A stretch of 64,000 bases of DNA from Alistipes sp. GTDB taxonomy: Bacteria > Bacteroidota > Bacteroidia > Bacteroidales > Rikenellaceae. The notes below the pieces were generated by a model that saw only the letters and a program-made list of their open reading frames with translations, ran no database searches and had not been told where the DNA came from. Location of the stretch: contig JAFVVS010000103.1 of the NCBI GenBank assembly GCA_017502025.1, positions 1 through 64,000 of the forward strand. Direction: 5' to 3'. Both the position numbers and the translations under genes were made by a program. Of the stretch, positions 27,460-37,097 are shown one piece after another; position 1 is the stretch's first letter; each line of letters opens with the position of its first letter.

Positions 27460-28575
27460 ATGGCAGAGTTCTATTCGAATAGCATAAGTCGCAAGCGAAA
27501 GCGCAAGAGCAGTGTTTATAGCGGAAAGACGCTGGCACTCTTCCTGCTCGATGTGTTTGTAACATTACTGATGCTTATGCTTATATTCTGCACCATTACA
27601 ACCATCGTTTGCCAATATGTTTCACCCGAGAAGAGTGGCATCCTTTCGACTCTGTCGATTGTTGCACCTGTGGTCTATCTGCTCGACATCGTGGTGATGT
27701 TTTATTGGGTGGTGCGTTGGCGTTGGTATCGTGCCGTGGCGATGATTGCGATGGTGGTACTCGGACTCTTCTACCTATCCCGCTACTACAAAGTGGATAT
27801 TGACCGCCACTACGACACCTCGTTTGTGGAGCGTCGATATACGAAGGTTATGACCTATAATGTTTTCGAAGGCAAGAATCCCGAGTTGATGACATATATC
27901 GAGAAGCACAACCCCGATATCCTCTGCTTGCAGGAGATTACCACCTCGGGCGAGAATTGGGAGGCACTATCGGCGAAGTATAAAGCCACCTTCAAGGATG
28001 TGGGTAGTGTCGCCAACAATCAGATTTTGTCGAAATTCCGCATTCTGCGCAGTGGCGAGATTGAGGGCTTGCCTCGCAAAAATGGAGTATGGGCCGACTT
28101 GAAGATTAAGGACGACACGGTGAGGGTGGTGAGCCTGCATCTGAAATCGACCTCTATCCGCCCCGAGGATACGCAGTTCCTCGAAAAGCACGAGTATATC
28201 CTCGACAAGGAGCGAGAGAGTAAATTGCGAAGCATTGTGGAGCGTCTGGTTGAGAATAACCGCAAGCGAGCCGAGCAGGCGGAATGTGTGGCGGAGTTTC
28301 TCGAAAAGTCGCCCTACAAAATGGTGGTTTGTGGCGATTTCAACGATGTGCCACTCTCCTATACCTATAACCTTATAACCGCCAATCTCGACGACACCTT
28401 CTCGAAGATGGCAGAGGGCTTCGCCTACACCTACAATACGAGATACAGATTGTTGCGCATAGACAATATCTTGGTTTCGCCCTCGGTGGAGGTTGTGTCA
28501 TACGAGGTGGATAATAGGGTAGATTTATCGGATCACTATCCTGTGATATCGAGAGTGAAATTCAGCGATAAGTAA
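27460..28575 (+). CDS. Membrane-anchored endonuclease/exonuclease/phosphatase (EEP) family protein
   Basis: This 371-residue protein begins with a basic stretch and three hydrophobic segments (about 26-50, 61-83 and 88-106). An EEP (DNase I-like) domain follows at about 125-370. Catalytic positions are visible: N in MTYNVFEGKN, E in CLQEITT, H in SLHLKS, DFN in CGDFNDVPLS and the closing LSDHYPVIS. The family hydrolyses phosphodiester or phosphomonoester bonds in nucleic acids, lipids or inositol phosphates. The anchor suggests action at the inner membrane. It is distinct from the two secreted EEP proteins at 47003 and 58373. It follows the rhomboid gene by six bases. Confidence 0.88.
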   Translation: MAEFYSNSISRKRKRKSSVYSGKTLALFLLDVFVTLLMLMLIFCTITTIVCQYVSPEKSGILSTLSIVAPVVYLLDIVVMFYWVVRWRWYRAVAMIAMVVLGLFYLSRYYKVDIDRHYDTSFVERRYTKVMTYNVFEGKNPELMTYIEKHNPDILCLQEITTSGENWEALSAKYKATFKDVGSVANNQILSKFRILRSGEIEGLPRKNGVWADLKIKDDTVRVVSLHLKSTSIRPEDTQFLEKHEYILDKERESKLRSIVERLVENNRKRAEQAECVAEFLEKSPYKMVVCGDFNDVPLSYTYNLITANLDDTFSKMAEGFAYTYNTRYRLLRIDNILVSPSVEVVSYEVDNRVDLSDHYPVISRVKFSDK

Positions 28576-28615
28576 CAACATATACATAACAACATTAACC
28601 AATAACCAAAAAATT

Positions 28616-30226
28616 ATGAAGAGAATCGCTTTGATTTTGACGGCACTTGTTGCCGTAGCATCTTTGTCGGCGCAGACCGCAAAGACAGTAATCGTTCCTC
28701 GCCCGATGGAGGTTACCGCAGTTAAGGGTGCCTACACTGTAACTGCAAAGAGTGTAATCGCAGCTACCGACGCAGAGTTGGTACGCCCTGCCGAGTTGTT
28801 TGCTTCGTATGTGGCAAACGATTTGGGCGCAACCCTTTCGGTTGAGCAGAAGCAGAAGGGTGGCATCGTTTTGTCGCTCGACAAGGAGCTCGCAAGCGAG
28901 GAATATACCCTCAACATCTCGTCGAAGGGCGTGAAGATTGTGGGTGGTACTCCTGCCGCAGTATTCTATGGCTTGCAGAGCCTTCGTCAGTTGGTTTCGG
29001 CTGGCGAGGCAACCAAGAAAGGTATCAAGTTGGAGGGCGTAGCCATCAAGGATAAGCCGTTGCTCGGTCACCGTGGCGCAATGCTCGATGTTTGCCGCTA
29101 CTTCTACACCGTGGCAGAGGTTAAGCGCTTTATCGACATTATGGCTATCCACAAGCTCAATCGCTTCCACTGGCACTTGACCGAGGATCAGGGCTGGCGT
29201 ATTGAGATTAAGAAGTATCCAAACCTCGTTAAGATTGGCTCGAAGCGTAAGGAGACCATCATTGGTCACCGCCGCTATTCCAAGGTCTATGATGGCACAC
29301 CTCACGGTGGTTACTACACTCACAACGAGATTAAGGATATCGTGAAGTATGCGGCAGAGCGTTATATCGAGGTTATTCCTGAGATTGATATGCCTGGTCA
29401 TATGGTTGCAGCTTTGGCTTCGTATCCGGAGCTCGGTTGCCGTGACGAGAAGTTTGAGGTGCGCACAACTTGGGGTATCAGCAAGGATGTTCTCTGCGTA
29501 GGCAAGGAGTCGACATTCGAGTTTATCGAGGGTGTGTTATCGGAGGTTGTAGAGCTCTTCCCATCGCAGTATATCCACTATGGCGGTGACGAGACCCCTC
29601 GTCATCGTTGGAAGGAGTGCCCACACTGTCAGAAGCGTATCCAGGAGGAGGGCTTGAAGGATGAGAACGAGTTGCAGAGCTACTTTATGCACCGTGTGGA
29701 GAAGTTCCTCGCAAAGCACAACCGCAAGGTTATCGGCTGGGATGAGATTATCTATGGCGGTATCAACAAGAGTGCAACCATTATGTTGTGGAACGATAGG
29801 AACCGTGCAAAGGCTATCTCGCTCGGCAACGATGTGATTCTCACTCCGAAGTACTACTGCTATATGGACTACTATCAGACCAATCGTCCATGGAGCAACA
29901 AGGAGGGATTGATGATTCACGAGAAGCGTATCCTTACACTCCGCAAGGCTTATAGCCTCAATCCGTTCGAGGGCTTGCAGCCGTCGGAGTATGGCCGTAT
30001 CAAGGGTGTTCAGGCAAACTTGTGGACCGAGTATATTCCTAACTTCCAGGAGGTGCAGATTAACTTGTTGCCTCGTATGGCAGCTATTGCCGAGGTAGGT
30101 TGGACTATCGGTGAGCGCAACTTCGATGAGTTCGGTGCTCGTATGCACCACTTGCGTAAGCTCTACGATAAGAATGGCATTCTTTATGCGCCATACTTCT
30201 TTGATGGCACCGACGAGATCGAGTAA
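28616..30226 (+). CDS. Beta-N-acetylhexosaminidase, glycoside hydrolase family 20
   Basis: This 536-residue secreted enzyme removes terminal beta-linked GlcNAc or GalNAc. It has a signal peptide (MKRIALILTALVAVASLSAQ), a GH20b-type N-terminal domain (about 22-135) and a catalytic barrel from about 138. The substrate-assisted catalytic pair is D325-E326 in HYGGDETPRHRW. Other conserved segments are HWHLTEDQGWRIEIKKYP and IPEIDMPGHMVAALASYPEL. It ends without additional binding domains. It stands alone, with its own terminator at 30249. The leader (28576-28615) is A-rich with no recognisable -7 box. Confidence 0.94.
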   Translation: MKRIALILTALVAVASLSAQTAKTVIVPRPMEVTAVKGAYTVTAKSVIAATDAELVRPAELFASYVANDLGATLSVEQKQKGGIVLSLDKELASEEYTLNISSKGVKIVGGTPAAVFYGLQSLRQLVSAGEATKKGIKLEGVAIKDKPLLGHRGAMLDVCRYFYTVAEVKRFIDIMAIHKLNRFHWHLTEDQGWRIEIKKYPNLVKIGSKRKETIIGHRRYSKVYDGTPHGGYYTHNEIKDIVKYAAERYIEVIPEIDMPGHMVAALASYPELGCRDEKFEVRTTWGISKDVLCVGKESTFEFIEGVLSEVVELFPSQYIHYGGDETPRHRWKECPHCQKRIQEEGLKDENELQSYFMHRVEKFLAKHNRKVIGWDEIIYGGINKSATIMLWNDRNRAKAISLGNDVILTPKYYCYMDYYQTNRPWSNKEGLMIHEKRILTLRKAYSLNPFEGLQPSEYGRIKGVQANLWTEYIPNFQEVQINLLPRMAAIAEVGWTIGERNFDEFGARMHHLRKLYDKNGILYAPYFFDGTDEIE

Positions 30227-30248
30227 GCTTATATAGTTGAAAGTTGAG

Positions 30249-30282
30249 AGTGGAGAGTTGAGAGATCGGCTCTCCACTTTTT
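30249..30282 (+). terminator. Terminator after the GH20 gene
   Basis: The nine-pair stem AGTGGAGAG / CTCTCCACT (30249-30257 and 30270-30278) is followed by TTTTT. The 5' arm is built from the heptamer-type GTTGAGAG repeat. Confidence 0.85.
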
Positions 30283-30475
<193 letters not shown>

Positions 30476-30478
30476 TTA

Positions 30479-30486
30479 TATCTTTG
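30479..30486 (+). promoter_or_regulatory. Predicted uvrB promoter, -7 box TATCTTTG only 4 bases before the ATG
   Basis: TATCTTTG matches TAnnTTTG exactly. The uvrB ATG begins at 30491, so transcription would start at or within a few bases of the start codon and give an essentially leaderless message. The upstream spacer is made of CAACTCT heptamers. Confidence 0.65.
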
Positions 30487-30490
30487 CATT

Positions 30491-32548
30491 ATGGAGTTCA
30501 AACTCGTATCGGATTATGCACCTATGGGCGACCAGCCCGAGGCAATAGAGCAGTTGGTGGCGCACCTCGAACAGGGTGTGCCTGCTACCACTCTGCACGG
30601 CGTTACGGGCTCGGGTAAGACCTTCACAATGGCGAATGTCATAGCCAAGCTCAACCGCCCCGTACTTGTTTTGAGCCACAATAAGACCCTCGCTGCACAA
30701 CTTTACAGCGAGTTTAAGAGCTTCTTCCCCGACAATGCGGTCGAGTACTTCGTGTCGTACTACGACTACTATCAGCCCGAGGCATATATCCCATCGACCG
30801 ACACCTATATCGAGAAGGATTTGGCGATAAACTCCGAGATTGACCGTATGCGCCTCTCGGCAACCTACTCGCTGCTCTCGGGTCGTAGGGATGTGATTGT
30901 TGTGGCGAGTGTGTCGTGCATCTACGGTATCGGCAACCCTGCCGACTTCCACTCTACGATGGTGGAGTTGAAGGTGGGCGATGTTATGGCGATGAAGCAC
31001 TTGATGTATCGACTGGTGGAGATTCTCTACACCCGTGTTGAGGGCGACTTGGAGGCTTCGACCTTCCGAGTTAAGGGCGATACGATAACAATTCGCTCCT
31101 CGATTGGCAACCACTGCTACCGCATAACCTTCTTCGACGACGAGATTGAGGAGATTTCACGCATCGATGCCGAGACGGGTCAGCGACTCGATTCGTTGGA
31201 GAGCGTGAAGATATACCCTGCAAACCTCTTTGTGCCGAGCAAGGCGAGGGTGGAGCAGGCGGTGTTGCAGATTGAGGCCGACCTCGAAAAACAGATAGAG
31301 TTCTTCATCAAGGAGGGGCGTGAGGTCGAGGCAAGGCGTATCGAGCAACGAGTGAACTACGACCTCGAAATGATTAAAGAGTTGGGCTACTGCTCGGGTA
31401 TCGAGAACTACTCCCGCTACTTCGACGGCCGCTCGCCGGGTATGCGCCCATTCTGTCTGCTCGACTACTTCCCCGAGGATGCGCTCTTCATCATCGACGA
31501 GAGCCATGTTACCGTGCCGCAGGTGCGAGGAATGTTTGGTGGCGACCGCTCCCGCAAGGAGAATCTGGTGGAGTATGGCTTCCGCCTACCCGCTGCACGA
31601 GATAACCGCCCATTGCGCTTCGAGGAGTTCGAGGCGATGGTTGGACAGACCATATATGTGAGTGCTACACCTGCCGAGTACGAGCTGACTCGTAGCGAGG
31701 ATAGCATTGTCGAGCAGTTTATCCGCCCGACGGGAATTATCGACCCTGCACTGAAAGTTATCGACTCGACACACCAGATAGACCGCCTTATGGAGGATAT
31801 CGAGGATTGCGTAAGCCGAGGCGAGAAGATGATAGTGACGACTATCTCGAAGCGTATGTGCGAGGAGGTGTCGGCATATCTCGAAAAGATGGGTGTGCGC
31901 AGTCGTTACATCCACTCCGACCTCGATACTTTGGAGCGAGTGCAGATTATTGAGGATATGCACGCCGATTTGTTCGATGTTCTGTGTGGAGTAAATCTCT
32001 TGCGTGAGGGTATCGATTTGCCCGAGGTGTCGCAGGTGTCGATTTTCGATGCCGACAAGAATGGATACCTCAGAAACTATACCGCTATGACGCAGGTGGC
32101 AGGTCGTGCTGCTCGTCACGCCCAGGGTAGGGTGGTGCTCTATGGAGCAACCTGCACCGATGCTATGCGCAAGACGGTTGAGGATAGCAACCGCCGTCGT
32201 GAGCGACAAATTCGCTACAATATCGAGCACGGCATTATGCCTCGTCAGGCAAAGCGCAACTCCTCACAACCAAGCTCTCTGCTCGACAATGTGGCGGAGA
32301 ACAATCAGCAGGTGGCAGACAATACGGCTATATATAACAATATGGTATCGGCTCCACAATCGGGTGTTGTAGCCGATAGCTCGGCACAATATGGTGCTGC
32401 CTCTTCGCTCGACTTCCTTATCGAACAGGCTCGTGCCGATATGGAGCGTGCAGCCAAATCGCTCGACTTTATGGCTGCTGCCCGCTATCGTGATAGGATG
32501 TATGAGCTGCAACAGATCAAAGAGGAGCAACTGAAAAACCTGATGTAG
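30491..32548 (+). CDS. uvrB: Excinuclease ABC subunit UvrB
   Basis: This 685-residue helicase-like subunit verifies DNA lesions in nucleotide excision repair. It begins FKLVSDYAPMGDQPEAIEQL, which aligns with UvrB N-termini and fixes the start. Walker A is GVTGSGKTFT (about 36-45) and the lesion-probing beta-hairpin is at about YYDYYQPEAYIPSTDTYIEK. Helicase motifs include FIIDESHVTVPQ, and motif VI lies near QVAGRAARH. The C-terminal UVR domain that binds UvrC is IEQARADMERAAKSLDFMAA. It is complete. The gene sits alone between two inverted copies of a repeat element. Confidence 0.97.
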   Translation: MEFKLVSDYAPMGDQPEAIEQLVAHLEQGVPATTLHGVTGSGKTFTMANVIAKLNRPVLVLSHNKTLAAQLYSEFKSFFPDNAVEYFVSYYDYYQPEAYIPSTDTYIEKDLAINSEIDRMRLSATYSLLSGRRDVIVVASVSCIYGIGNPADFHSTMVELKVGDVMAMKHLMYRLVEILYTRVEGDLEASTFRVKGDTITIRSSIGNHCYRITFFDDEIEEISRIDAETGQRLDSLESVKIYPANLFVPSKARVEQAVLQIEADLEKQIEFFIKEGREVEARRIEQRVNYDLEMIKELGYCSGIENYSRYFDGRSPGMRPFCLLDYFPEDALFIIDESHVTVPQVRGMFGGDRSRKENLVEYGFRLPAARDNRPLRFEEFEAMVGQTIYVSATPAEYELTRSEDSIVEQFIRPTGIIDPALKVIDSTHQIDRLMEDIEDCVSRGEKMIVTTISKRMCEEVSAYLEKMGVRSRYIHSDLDTLERVQIIEDMHADLFDVLCGVNLLREGIDLPEVSQVSIFDADKNGYLRNYTAMTQVAGRAARHAQGRVVLYGATCTDAMRKTVEDSNRRRERQIRYNIEHGIMPRQAKRNSSQPSSLLDNVAENNQQVADNTAIYNNMVSAPQSGVVADSSAQYGAASSLDFLIEQARADMERAAKSLDFMAAARYRDRMYELQQIKEEQLKNLM

Positions 32549-32712
<164 letters not shown>

Positions 32713-32722
32713 CGCAAAACAC

Positions 32723-32755
32723 AAAAAAGGCAGACTGCAAGAGTCTGCCTTTTTT
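32723..32755. terminator. Bidirectional terminator between uvrB and the M3 peptidase gene
   Basis: The stem AAAAAAGGCAGAC / GTCTGCCTTTTTT (32723-32735 and 32743-32755) has a seven-base loop. It serves uvrB on the plus strand and the convergent peptidase gene, whose stop is at 32771. Confidence 0.92.
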
Positions 32756-32770
32756 GTATCCTGTCAAGGA

Positions 32771-34873
32771 TTACTTACCCAAGCCCATCTGGTCGATAAG
32801 AGCCTTTGTCTGTGGCTTGTGACCACGGAAGGCAACATAGAGATCCATTGGGTGCTCCTTACCGCCCGATTCGAGCAGTGTGCGGAACTTCTTTGCCGTA
32901 GCCTTGTCGAAGATGCCGTTCTCGGTGAAGAGCGAGTAGCCGTCGGCAGCCAAAACCTCTGCCCACTTATAGCCGTAGTAGCCCGCTGCATAACCACCCG
33001 AGAAGAGGTGTCCGAAGGTTGGCGAGAGAGCGGTGCCCTCCACGATAGGAAGCACCTGTGCTGCTGCCATAGCCTTCTGCTCGAACTCCACTACATCGCC
33101 CTCGTATGGTGCGGTGAGAGTGTGCCAAGCCATATCGGTCATACCAAACGACACCTGACGCACATTTGCGTATGCTGCCAAGTAGTTCTTTGCTGCGATA
33201 ATCTTCTCGATAAGCTCTGCCGGCATAGTCTCGCCTGTCTGGTAGTGCTTTGCCCAGAGGTCGAGGTACTCCTTCTCGTATGCCCAATTTTCCAAAATCT
33301 GCGATGGCAACTCCACGAAGTCACGGAATACATTTGTGCCGTTCAACGAGCCGTGCTTACCCTTTGCCAACATACCGTGGCAAGCGTGACCGAACTCGTG
33401 AAGGAAGGTGGTAAACTCGTCGAAAGTGATGAGCGACGGAGTAGTCTCGGTAGGCTTTGTGAAGTTCATTACGAGCGAAACCAAAGGTCGGATATCGCCC
33501 TCGGCACCACGGAACTCGGTCATCCAAGCACCTGCACGCTTCGAATCACGAGGGAAGAAGTCGAGATAGAGGATAGACAAATGCTCGCCATTTGCCTCCG
33601 AAACCTCATATACTGCAACATCCTCGTGGTACTTTGCAACGCCCTCAGCAGGCTTGAACTCCAAGCCGTAGAGCTTGTTTGCAAGCATAAATACCGCCTG
33701 CTTAACATTTTCGAGTTCGAGGTAAGGCTTCACCGCCTCGTCGCTTACTGCATACTTCTCGTTCTTGTACTTCTCGCTGTAATATGAGAAGTCCCAAGGC
33801 TGAATATCTCCCTCGAAACCGAGCGAGTGAGCGTAGGCGTTGATAGTCTGGTAATCCTTGTCGGCATACTCCTTGGTCTGCGAGAGCAACTCTGCAAGGA
33901 AGTCGTTTACGGTTGCAGTCTTCTCTGCCATACGGTTGTCGAGAACATAGTCTGCATAGCACTCATAGCCGAGCAAGTTGGCGATTTTGAGGCGCAAAGC
34001 GGTAATCTTGCGGATATTCTCGGTGTTGTCGAACTTACCGCCGATAGCGCAAGAACTGCGAGCCTTGTAGAGCTTCTCCTTTAAGTCACGCTGCGACGAG
34101 TAGGTTACGAATGGGCCATAGCTTGGAGCCTTCAAAGTTACGGTCCAACCCTTCTGACCACGAGCCTTTGCCTCCATAGCCAAGCCCTCCTTTACGAAGT
34201 CTGGCAACTCGGCAACCTTGCTCGCCTTGGTGATGTTGAGCGAGTAGGCGTTGTTTGCAGCCAACGAGTTCTGACCGAACTGCAAGGTGAGCTGCGAGAG
34301 CTCCGAAGAGTACTGACGATACAACTCCTTATCCTCATCGTTGAGGTTTGCACCACTGCGCACGAAGCTCTTGTAGGTGTTTTCGAGTAACTTCTTATCC
34401 TCCTTTGTGAGGAACAAACCAGGGTTTTCATTAACCGCCTTAACACGCTTGAACAACTCAGGATTGAGCGATACATCGTTGCCGAGTTCGGTCAATTTAG
34501 GCTGTATGCGCATTGCGATAGCCTGCAACTCGTCGGAGGTGTTGCACTGCAACATATTGAAGAATACCGACGAGATGCGGTCGAGCAACTCACCCTGCTT
34601 TTCGAGTGCAAGGATGGTGTTTTTGAACGAAGGCTTTGCAGGGTTATTGACGATGGCATCAACCTCGGCACGGCTCACTGCAATAGCAGTCTCGAATGCC
34701 GGCTCATAGTCCGAAATCTTAATCTTATCGAACGGAGGTGTGGCGTGAGGGGTATCCCACTCTGCCAACAATGGATTTGTAGTGTCAATCTCGGGCAACT
34801 GCGCTACGGGCATATCGTTGCCGCACGATGCAAGAAGTGTTGCAAATGACATAATTAAAAATAGTTTTTTCAT
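32771..34873 (-). CDS. M3 family metallopeptidase (peptidyl-dipeptidase Dcp-like), lipoprotein
   Basis: This 700-residue zinc peptidase of the thimet oligopeptidase/Dcp group probably trims small peptides in the periplasm. The zinc motif HEFGH is at residues 492-496 (FLHEFGHACHGML), with the third ligand Glu expected about 25 residues later. The N-terminus MKKLFLIMSFATLLASCGND has a lipobox (LASC), so it should be lipid-anchored. It lies 31 bases downstream of a second M3 gene on the same strand, and the two proteins align over their whole length but are clearly diverged. Dcp versus oligopeptidase activity cannot be separated here. Confidence 0.92.
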   Translation of the reverse strand: MKKLFLIMSFATLLASCGNDMPVAQLPEIDTTNPLLAEWDTPHATPPFDKIKISDYEPAFETAIAVSRAEVDAIVNNPAKPSFKNTILALEKQGELLDRISSVFFNMLQCNTSDELQAIAMRIQPKLTELGNDVSLNPELFKRVKAVNENPGLFLTKEDKKLLENTYKSFVRSGANLNDEDKELYRQYSSELSQLTLQFGQNSLAANNAYSLNITKASKVAELPDFVKEGLAMEAKARGQKGWTVTLKAPSYGPFVTYSSQRDLKEKLYKARSSCAIGGKFDNTENIRKITALRLKIANLLGYECYADYVLDNRMAEKTATVNDFLAELLSQTKEYADKDYQTINAYAHSLGFEGDIQPWDFSYYSEKYKNEKYAVSDEAVKPYLELENVKQAVFMLANKLYGLEFKPAEGVAKYHEDVAVYEVSEANGEHLSILYLDFFPRDSKRAGAWMTEFRGAEGDIRPLVSLVMNFTKPTETTPSLITFDEFTTFLHEFGHACHGMLAKGKHGSLNGTNVFRDFVELPSQILENWAYEKEYLDLWAKHYQTGETMPAELIEKIIAAKNYLAAYANVRQVSFGMTDMAWHTLTAPYEGDVVEFEQKAMAAAQVLPIVEGTALSPTFGHLFSGGYAAGYYGYKWAEVLAADGYSLFTENGIFDKATAKKFRTLLESGGKEHPMDLYVAFRGHKPQTKALIDQMGLGK

Positions 34874-34904
34874 AGTGTTACATTAAATTATTTGGTTTCT
34901 TATA

Positions 34905-37043
34905 TTATTCGTTATCTTGGGTTGGCTCCTCGGTCTGCTCAGGCTCTACCCACAAGCCCCTCGCTTTGAGCAACGCCTCACGGCTCGGCTCGGCACCTCG
35001 GAACTCACGATAGAGCGACATACCATCCTTCTTGCCACCGCTCGACAACAACTTGCGGAAGGCCTGTGCGGTGCGACGGTGGAATACATCGCCTGTCTCG
35101 ACAAAGGCAGCAAAGGCATCCTTGTCCAACACCTCTGCCCAAGTGTAGAAGTAGTAGCCCGACGAGTAACCGCCCGCAAAGATGTGGGCGAAGTATGGGA
35201 GGCGATAGCGAGGCTCAATCTCCGAAATCATACCACGCTTCTCGTAGAGAGCGTTGTACTCGAAGGCATCCACATCCAACTCCTTGTACTCGGTGAGCGA
35301 GTGGATATCCAAATCGACGAGTGCAGCAGCCAACAGCTCGGTGGTCATAAAACCTTGGTTGAACTGTGCGCTACGATGAATCTTCTCGATAAGGCTCTTG
35401 TTGATGATAGTGTTGTTGCGGTAATGTAAGGCGTAGGTTTTGAGCAACTCCTCCTCTAATGCCCAATTCTCCAAAATCTGCGACGGAAGCTCCACGAAGT
35501 CACCCTCTACATCGAGCAGACCATTGTACGGCACATCCGAGAAGAGGAAGTGCAAGGCGTGTCCGAACTCGTGGAAGAGCGTTGTTACCTCGTCAATCGA
35601 GAGCAGAGCAGGGGTATTGCCCGAAGGGCGTGTGAAGTTGCAGACGATGCTTACAACAGGGGCAATACGCTTGCCGTTGCTATCGTAGGATGGGCGACGG
35701 AAGTAGCCACACCACGCACCCTGCGACTTGCTTGCACGAGGGTGGAAATCGAAGTAGAGGACTCCGAGGTGTGAGCCGTCGGTATCCAAAACCTCGTATG
35801 CCGAAGCCTCGTTGTGGTATTGCGGAACAACGATTGGGCGGAAGGTCAAACCATAGAGACGATTTGCGAGGTTGAAGGCTCCCTGACGCACATTGTCGAG
35901 GGCAAAGTAGGGCGAAGTCATCTCCTCGTTGAGGTTGTATTTCTGCTTGCGCACCTTCTCGGCATAGTACCACCAATCCCACGATGCGAATTTGTCGTTC
36001 TCGCCCGAGTGGTCACGCTTGAACATGGTGTTCATCTCTGCCAACTCCTCCTTTGCCTTCTCGTTGGCCTGGGTGAAGATGCCTTCGAGCAACTCGTAGA
36101 CCGCCTTTGGCGAGCCAGCCATCTGCTCCGAGGTTACATAGTCGGCATACGACTTGTAGCCCAAAAGGTTCGCCTTCTCGATGCGCAGACGAATCATATC
36201 GTTGATAATCGCCTTGTTGTCGTGCTTGTTCTCGTTGTTGCCACGGTTGAGGTATGCCTTGTAAATCTTCTCACGGAGCTCTCGGTTCTGCGAGTAGGTC
36301 AGGAACGGAATAAGGCTCGGCTTGTGGAGTGTGAAGACGAAGTTGTCGTCGTTACCCTCCTGTGCAGCATCACGAACAGCCTTTGGCAACTCCTTGCACT
36401 CCTTGCCCGAAAGTTCCAACTTGAAGTCGTTGGTCTCGGCAAGCAGGTTATTGTCGAACTTCACGGTGAGGAGCGACAACTCCTCATTTATCTTCTGCAA
36501 ACGCTCCTTCTGCTCCCCTTTGAGGAGTGCGCCCTGACGCACTGCGCCGTCGTATATCTTCTCGACGAGGCGAATCTGCTCGGCGTTGAGGTCGGTGCTA
36601 TTGCGCTTGTCGTAGACAGTTTTTATGCGGTTGAACAGCTCCTCATTCATCGAAATTGCATCGTAGTGGGCAGCCATCAGTGGCATAACCTCCTCCTGCA
36701 ACTTCTGCATCTCGTCGCTATTCATCGCTGCGCACATCATACCGAAGATATCCGAGATATTGGCGAGTAACATACCCGAACGGTCGAGTTCGAGGATGGT
36801 GTTCGCAAAGGTCGGCTCCTCCTTGTTGGCAAGGATGGCCGCTATCTCCTCGTTGTGGAGCGACATTGCATATTTGAGTGCCGGACCGTAGTGCTCGGCT
36901 TCGATCTGGTCGAATGGTGGCACACCATAAGGTGTGGCAAATTCATTGAGCAAAGGGTTGTCCTCTTTTTGCACCTGCTTCGAGCAGAATGTAGTGTTAA
37001 GCGTGGTCATAATCAGTGTTAAAACGAATAGTATGCGCTTCAT
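34905..37043 (-). CDS. M3 family metallopeptidase, upstream paralogue
   Basis: This M3 zinc peptidase of about 712 residues has HEFGH at 491-495 (TLFHEFGHALHFL). The chosen start is MKRILFVLTLIMTTLNTTF at 37043, which gives a signal peptide; the open frame extends 20 codons further into the promoter. The residue before the cysteine (FC) does not fit a standard lipobox, so unlike its partner it may be soluble in the periplasm. The C-terminus adds an acidic tail (EPEQTEEPTQDNE). It is first in a two-gene operon. Confidence 0.92.
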   Translation of the reverse strand: MKRILFVLTLIMTTLNTTFCSKQVQKEDNPLLNEFATPYGVPPFDQIEAEHYGPALKYAMSLHNEEIAAILANKEEPTFANTILELDRSGMLLANISDIFGMMCAAMNSDEMQKLQEEVMPLMAAHYDAISMNEELFNRIKTVYDKRNSTDLNAEQIRLVEKIYDGAVRQGALLKGEQKERLQKINEELSLLTVKFDNNLLAETNDFKLELSGKECKELPKAVRDAAQEGNDDNFVFTLHKPSLIPFLTYSQNRELREKIYKAYLNRGNNENKHDNKAIINDMIRLRIEKANLLGYKSYADYVTSEQMAGSPKAVYELLEGIFTQANEKAKEELAEMNTMFKRDHSGENDKFASWDWWYYAEKVRKQKYNLNEEMTSPYFALDNVRQGAFNLANRLYGLTFRPIVVPQYHNEASAYEVLDTDGSHLGVLYFDFHPRASKSQGAWCGYFRRPSYDSNGKRIAPVVSIVCNFTRPSGNTPALLSIDEVTTLFHEFGHALHFLFSDVPYNGLLDVEGDFVELPSQILENWALEEELLKTYALHYRNNTIINKSLIEKIHRSAQFNQGFMTTELLAAALVDLDIHSLTEYKELDVDAFEYNALYEKRGMISEIEPRYRLPYFAHIFAGGYSSGYYFYTWAEVLDKDAFAAFVETGDVFHRRTAQAFRKLLSSGGKKDGMSLYREFRGAEPSREALLKARGLWVEPEQTEEPTQDNE

Positions 37044-37058
37044 TTCAATAAAATTTAT

Positions 37059-37080
37059 TACTTTTGCATTCGCAAAGATA
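37059..37080. promoter_or_regulatory. Overlapping opposed promoters of rsmE (+) and the M3 peptidase operon (-)
   Basis: On the plus strand TACTTTTG (37059-37066) fits TAnnTTTG for rsmE. On the minus strand TATCTTTG (37080 down to 37073) fits it for the peptidase gene starting at 37043. Each predicted start point falls at or inside the other's -7 box, so both cannot be occupied at once. Confidence 0.6.
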
Positions 37081-37097
37081 AGAAAAAATAGGAAGTT

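Noticed and set aside
32771..37043. Tandem M3 genes as an assembly duplication
   Set aside because: The proteins differ over most of their length and in N-terminal type, so this is a real, old duplication.
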